A stretch of DNA of 11,895 nucleotides from Porogramme epimiltina (Eukaryota > Basidiomycota > Agaricomycetes > Polyporales > Polyporaceae): contig FTLJ01000120.1 in NCBI GenBank assembly GCA_900155495.1, positions 1-11,895 of the forward strand, written 5' to 3'. Positions 8,201 to 11,895 of the stretch are shown one piece after another; position 1 is the first letter of the stretch, and each line of letters opens with the position of its first letter. A program made the translations under genes and the position numbers. The notes beneath the pieces are model-generated. The model searched no databases, had not been told where the DNA came from, and was given only the letters and a program-made list of their open reading frames with translations.

Positions 8201-10739
8201 AAATGGACTCAGAAACCCTGAACAGCTTGAAGACGTTCTGTGACAACCATTTGCTACATTGGTTAGAAGGGCTCAGCCTGATGGGTGATGTCGACGTCGC
8301 TGCCGATATATTACAGGTGGCGCGACGCGCTCTCGCGGTACGCAATATATCTCTAATGCAACAACCACATGCTTAGTGTTTGTTTTACTCCCCCAGAATA
8401 GTTCCCTAACGGTGCCAATAGACACCGTTGTCTTGTTGGGCGATTGCGTGCACATGGTCGGCTCGTTCTATCCTATCATTAGCGCCTACGCCTCGGCAGT
8501 GTACACCGCTGCCCTTCCATTCTGCCCATCAAGTTCAACTGTGCGCAGGGTGTACGATCAGAAAATCTACAAAAAGATTCCTGTCCCCGTTGGGCTACCC
8601 ACTCTGTGGAACGCGCAGATCACCACCATGGAAGGCCATACTGAATGGATTGGTTGCGCTGCTTATTCTCCTGATGGAGACCGCGTGGTCACTGTGTCTG
8701 TCGACAAGACGATTCGCTTCTGGAACGCCCGCACCGGAGCAGAGCTCCTTTCTATCGAGCAGGAGATCGGGCTCCTGGGTGTGGCATTCTCGCCTGATGG
8801 GAAGGATGTGCTTGCCGGGTCTTCCAGTGGGGAGCTACTCTTATTTGATGCTCGGACAGGCTTCTGTATCTCCTCTCAAAAGCCCCATTCAAAGGAGATC
8901 CCCTCCGTGGCCTACTGGTATCAAGGAAACTATGCTGCCTCAGCGTCCTGGGACAAGACGGTCAAACTATGGAACCTGAATCCTACGGAGATCCAGCTTG
9001 CAGCCACCCTCGACGCGCATTCTAATGACGTCAATTCTGTAGCATTCTCGCGCGACGGGTCCTTCCTGCTCACCGGAAGTGACGACAAGACGTGCAGAAT
9101 CTGGTCCCTCCAAGACACCTCCCACGTTCGCACCCTCCAACACGACTTCCAGGTCATCGCCGTCGCCATTTCTCCAGACGACAAAATCATCGCATGCGGA
9201 GGCGGCAACGCGGTCGTTCTGTGGGCCGCGGACACCTCCTCGGGTTCCGATCCCCTCAGGCGGCTGGAGATGCCGGGCTCCGTTTGGGGACTCGACTTCT
9301 CCCCTCACGGCTCCTCCCTCGCCGTCGGGTGCAACATCGAAGACGACTCCTCAATTCGTCTTTGGGACCCCACCACCGGCGAGCCCCTCGGAGAATCCGA
9401 GCAGATTCGAGGGGAAGGAATCAACCACCTGCGATTTTCCCCCGACGGCGCAAACCTCGTCTCCTCCCACTCCAGAACGGCGCGCACGTGGGACACGGCC
9501 GTGATGCAGGCGAGCCGCCCCGGGGTCTCGGGCGACGCGGCAGCCACGAGCGACGGGGTGCAGAGTGCGGTGTGCGCGGTCGCGTTCTCGCCACACGACA
9601 AGGACGTGCTCGCTGCGGCGCTTGAGGACGGGACGGTGCAGGTGTGGGACGTGTCGAGCTCCAAAATCGTCAACGCTATGGCGCCTCCGGACACCACCTC
9701 TCTCCATTCCGATAACATTGCGTTATCGTGGTCGTCAGACGGGTCTCGGCTTGCGCTTTCAGGCCGGGTGGATCACTCCATTGTCGTCTACGATCGGAAA
9801 GACAGCAACTCGACCTCGGTGCTTGTTGGACACGAGGATGTGGTAGTGCAGACGGTGTTCGCCCCTGACTCCGGGAAGCTCATCTCTGGCTCGCTTGACG
9901 GGACGGTCCGGGGGTGGAATGCGGACACAGGGCACAAGGTGGAGATATACCGTGGGGACTGTGACATATGGGCTCTCGCGATTTCATCGAGGAGAGGTTA
10001 CATCCTCTTCTCATCTCTGGACGCCAGCCCTATTCCGGGTTCCGAGCCTCACCAGGAGGCCGCCAGAGATAAGATTCATCCGTTCTATTGCGAGGCTAAA
10101 TCTCCCAGGACAAGCGGATATCCCACTATACGCCTTTACGACCTCGCATCGAGCGGTTTCTTGTGGGAAGCCAACCATACTCATGAGATCAATACCATCT
10201 CACTCTCCTGGGACGACAGGCGCATAGTAGGAAGCAACAAGTACGGCAACGCATCTCTATGGGACGTCTCTCCCTCGAGCTCCCAACCAGCCTCAACCCA
10301 AGACTCCATTAATAACAAGATCGCCCCCCGACTTCTATGCGATTTCAGCGCCCGCGCTGAGGGTTCAAGCAGTCTGGTAAACCACATTGCGTTCTCCGCG
10401 GATGGTCGCGCGGTCGTCACGTATGACGAATATATCCCAATCCCACAACTCTGCTTGCCACCGATGCAGGACGGGGACACCTCCCAGACCACACCTCTTT
10501 CCGGCAATATCGCTTCATCGCAGCTTTCGAGCTACTATGTGGAGTCAGATGGATGGATTTGGCGCGCGGGGACCAACGGGGAGCGTCTTCGTGTGCGATG
10601 GCTTCCGTCTATCTACAGGTTTACCCCAAGTCAAGATGACTACGAAGTACGCGGAGGATGGGATATTTGTGGTGACCGGATAGCGCTTGCGACGAATGAC
10701 GGACGGTTGGTTGTTGTCGACGCGTCGGACGATCAGTGA
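5245..10739 (+). CDS. NACHT-WD40 NLR-like (STAND) receptor, seven exons
   Basis: Exons 5245-5958, 6020-6153, 6212-6359, 6417-6536, 6598-6652, 6731-8337 and 8397-10739 join in phase to 1706 codons. The start is the first in-frame ATG after the promoter tract, with G at -3 and +4. Seen in the product: MELWRKIKK and a CLGC motif; a Ser/Thr/Pro-rich stretch (20-195) with nine SP/TP sites; helices (197-332) like MLKL/HeLo-type bundles; heptads (345-386); NACHT with P-loop GLAGSGKST (457-465), Walker B VVVIDALDEC (559-568) and ITSRP (595-599); a winged-helix-like part with HLSFPDFL (791-798) and RRWADHL (871-877); and 14 WD-type units (1004-1704), split 7+7 by a linker at 1293-1313. Family knowledge: such proteins (compare Podospora HET-E/HET-D) mediate fungal non-self recognition and cell death. 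A receptor-type NTPase oligomerising on ligand binding is inferred. No enzyme domain is seen at the N terminus. All key NTPase residues are present and no frame break is seen, so the gene appears intact. The ligand is unknown. Confidence 0.9.
5959..6019 (+). other. Intron 1 of the receptor gene (61 nt, phase 0)
   Basis: Donor GTAAGC and acceptor TATAG. Removal joins MEIYE to KYSSN and keeps the helical-bundle sequence in frame. If it were retained, the frame would stay open through the intron but shift exon 2, ending at 6240 after 331 codons. Confidence 0.85.
6154..6211 (+). other. Intron 2 of the receptor gene (58 nt, phase 2)
   Basis: Donor GTGCGT and acceptor TCCTCAG, preceded by a T-rich tract. 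The split codon becomes ACG (Thr), joining RLERFE to TDVAQVA. The frames on the two sides differ, so this intron is needed to link them. Confidence 0.85.
6360..6416 (+). other. Intron 3 of the receptor gene (57 nt, phase 0)
   Basis: Donor GTAAGC, CTGAT-like branch site near 6394, and acceptor ATTAG. It joins SSLVVGLT to TNTVLSTG. The length is a multiple of three, but the acceptor TAG is itself an in-frame stop, so retention would end the protein at 350 residues. Confidence 0.85.
6537..6597 (+). other. Intron 4 of the receptor gene (61 nt, phase 0)
   Basis: Donor GTCTGT (weaker than the others), GCTGAC branch site near 6574 and acceptor ACCAG. It joins VIHDAVK to GIAAGVS, preserving a regular heptad pattern across the junction, which supports the boundary independently. 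Retention gives a stop after two codons. Confidence 0.75.
6653..6730 (+). other. Intron 5 of the receptor gene (78 nt, phase 1)
   Basis: Donor GTGAGG, TTGAC branch site near 6716 and acceptor TTTCCTCAG. It links the coiled-coil exon to the NACHT exon frame, with ATG (Met 391) as the split codon. The length is a multiple of three, but a TGA inside the branch site is in frame, so retention would end the protein at 411 residues. This donor is the least certain boundary in the model. Confidence 0.65.
8338..8396 (+). other. Intron 6 of the receptor gene (59 nt, phase 0)
   Basis: Donor GTACGC, CTAAT branch site near 8353 and acceptor CTCCCCCAG. It joins the long NACHT frame (ending ARRALA) to the WD40 frame (beginning NSSLTVP). 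Retention would add 12 residues and stop, giving a 938-residue protein without WD repeats. Confidence 0.85.
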
Positions 10740-10824
10740 TGTATTCCTCCCCGTGCTATCGCTGTATTACCTCTGTATTGCGCACTGTCAGCCAGTCCAC
10801 ATTGCTTCTCTTCTGTGTTTGTAG
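10740..10824 (+). terminator. Putative 3' UTR and poly(A) signals of the receptor gene
   Basis: Three TGTATT words (10740-10745, 10763-10768, 10774-10779) directly follow the stop codon, and a GT-rich element TGTGTTTGTAG lies at 10814-10824. UGUA words are known binding sites of 3'-end processing factors and Puf proteins. No canonical AATAAA is present, which is usual in fungi. The cleavage site cannot be placed. Confidence 0.35.
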
Positions 10825-11585
10825 CGTCCATGTCTCACGGAGCCGTACAGCGACGAGCACGTCAGGCTCATGGCCACTTGACAAGCGCTGGAGGGGCCTA
10901 GGCCTCCGGGCAATTTATGGACGACCACGAGCGGTCTCTCCGGGTGCCATTGCGCTCCAGTCGGGCATGTCGCGCTTCCTTGCTCGCCTGCCCCACAAAC
11001 GCTCGGCGCCATGCATCCTCTTCAACTCGCCCATCGGTGTCATTCTCGCCGTGTCTCGGCACTGAAGCGGTCTGCGTGCGCGTGGCCAGGCTGCGCTGAC
11101 GTCGATTGTGTTCGCCCCCGCCGGTCCGCATGGCGGCTTCTGTCTCACCGGATCCCTGGTGCTCCCCTGTTCTCCCCTGTCAAGACGCTCCCCCAAGAAT
11201 GCCCACCTATCATCCCGAGCCTGGACTGGCCCCCGCAGCTGGGCGATCGTGCACGGCTAGTCATGTGCGGGGACCCGTTCATAAGCCACCCAGCGTGCGC
11301 CTGCCACGAGCGGATCCATCGGGCTCCACAAGAGTGCTCTCGTGGGCTCCCTCATAGTCGGATGCCTTCTGAATGCAGCTGTCTGCTCCACCCGCTCCGC
11401 CCCTTGCTGAGTGCTGACCATTCACCCACAGCTGCGCGAGGAGCAGCGACGGGCCTTCGGACGGTCGCTGTATGACGGTCGCTCTGTTCGCCCGCCTTCC
11501 TTCTCCTTGCCGTCCTGCGAGGCATCCGCGCTACCACACCGTCCCCGTCTCGCGCGCTCGCCACACCATCTCTCAAAGTGCATAT
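10825..11585. other. Gene-free stretch downstream of the receptor
   Basis: No gene can be supported. Frames up to 154 codons (11011-11475 on plus) have no motif and are contradicted by overlapping frames of similar length on both strands. Composition is GC-rich and mixed, like the upstream flank. Confidence 0.45.
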
Positions 11586-11740
11586 ATGCGCGCCCCGCGC
11601 AAAGCCCGCCCATCGTCCCTCTCCCAATGCCCACCGCGTGGACCGGCCGCCACGCCCTACCACTGAAGGCCGCACGCATTTCGCGCCGCACCCTGCCTAC
11701 CGACGCGCGCTCGGATCGCGGTCGTGTAGGGCAGCGGCTA
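11586..11740 (+). repeat. Degenerate GC-rich repeat, partial copy D
   Basis: CCGCGCAAAGCCCGCC at 11595-11610 matches copy A at 1322-1338 and copy C at 3533-3548 apart from single-base indels. It is followed in the same order by a CCCTCTCCCA block and a CCACCGCG block. A weaker match to the right end of A (CGGATCGC at about 11712-11719, then AGGGCAGCGG) suggests an internal deletion of about 120 bp relative to A. Confidence 0.4.
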
Positions 11741-11895
11741 CGAACGACACGCTGCTCACCCCGCCTCAGAGCGCGTCCGCCCGCCGCGCCCTCCCAGTTG
11801 GACCGATTGCGCATACGCACGCACGAGGGACAACGTAAGGGCCCCGCGCGCCACTCCGCGCGTAGCGCCACGGCCGGGCTCTCTGAGCGACACCT

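Noticed and set aside
6730..10739. Two separate genes, a 548-codon NACHT protein and a 787-codon WD40 protein
   Set aside because: The frames are linked by a 59-nt intron with good donor, branch and acceptor sites, there is no promoter between them, and NACHT-WD40 fusion is the normal family architecture. Their apparent starts rely on non-ATG codons or intron sequence.
11011..11871. Coding regions in the right flank on either strand
   Set aside because: Frames of about 100-155 codons overlap on both strands, lack motifs and include repeat copy D. None shows splice signals that would extend it.

Overview
The window looks like genomic DNA from a filamentous basidiomycete, most probably an agaricomycete (mushroom or bracket fungus). 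Reasons: it is GC-rich, the one clear gene is cut by six short introns (57-78 nt) with fungal GT..AG borders and CTNA-type branch sites, and that gene encodes a NACHT-WD40 protein whose linker and winged-helix signatures are of the kind known from the large agaricomycete families of NLR-like (STAND) receptors. The species cannot be named from the sequence.

Layout. Positions 1-5123 contain no gene I can support. This stretch is C-rich on the plus strand up to about 1540, then G/T-rich to about 1800, then mixed. It holds three diverged copies (A, B, C) of a GC-rich repeat of about 300 bp, several small inverted and direct repeats, and one isolated intron-like element (1997-2051). Positions 5124-5244 look like the core promoter and 5' leader of the main gene, with a pyrimidine tract. 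Positions 5245-10739 are the main gene. Positions 10740-10824 look like its 3' end. The rest, to 11895, is again gene-poor and carries a shorter fourth copy (D) of the repeat.

Main gene. Seven exons (5245-5958, 6020-6153, 6212-6359, 6417-6536, 6598-6652, 6731-8337, 8397-10739) join with consistent phase into 1706 codons. Reading the product from its N terminus: a disordered Ser/Thr/Pro-rich extension (about 20-195), a helical region resembling the MLKL/HeLo-like four-helix bundles of fungal NLRs (about 197-332), a six-heptad coiled coil (about 345-386), a NACHT NTPase (P-loop at 457-465, Walker B at 559-568), a helical and winged-helix-like section (about 620-925), and 14 WD-type repeats that fall into two groups of seven separated by a Gly/Ala/Ser-rich linker (1293-1313). 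By analogy with Podospora HET-D/HET-E and animal or plant NLRs, the WD repeats would sense a ligand, NACHT would drive oligomerisation, and the N-terminal bundle would act as the effector. That role is inferred from the family, not shown by the sequence.

The best candidates for follow-up are the receptor architecture (helical bundle, coiled coil, NACHT, 7+7 blades), the fact that retention of introns 3 to 6 would truncate the protein at or near domain borders, and the degenerate repeat family around the gene.
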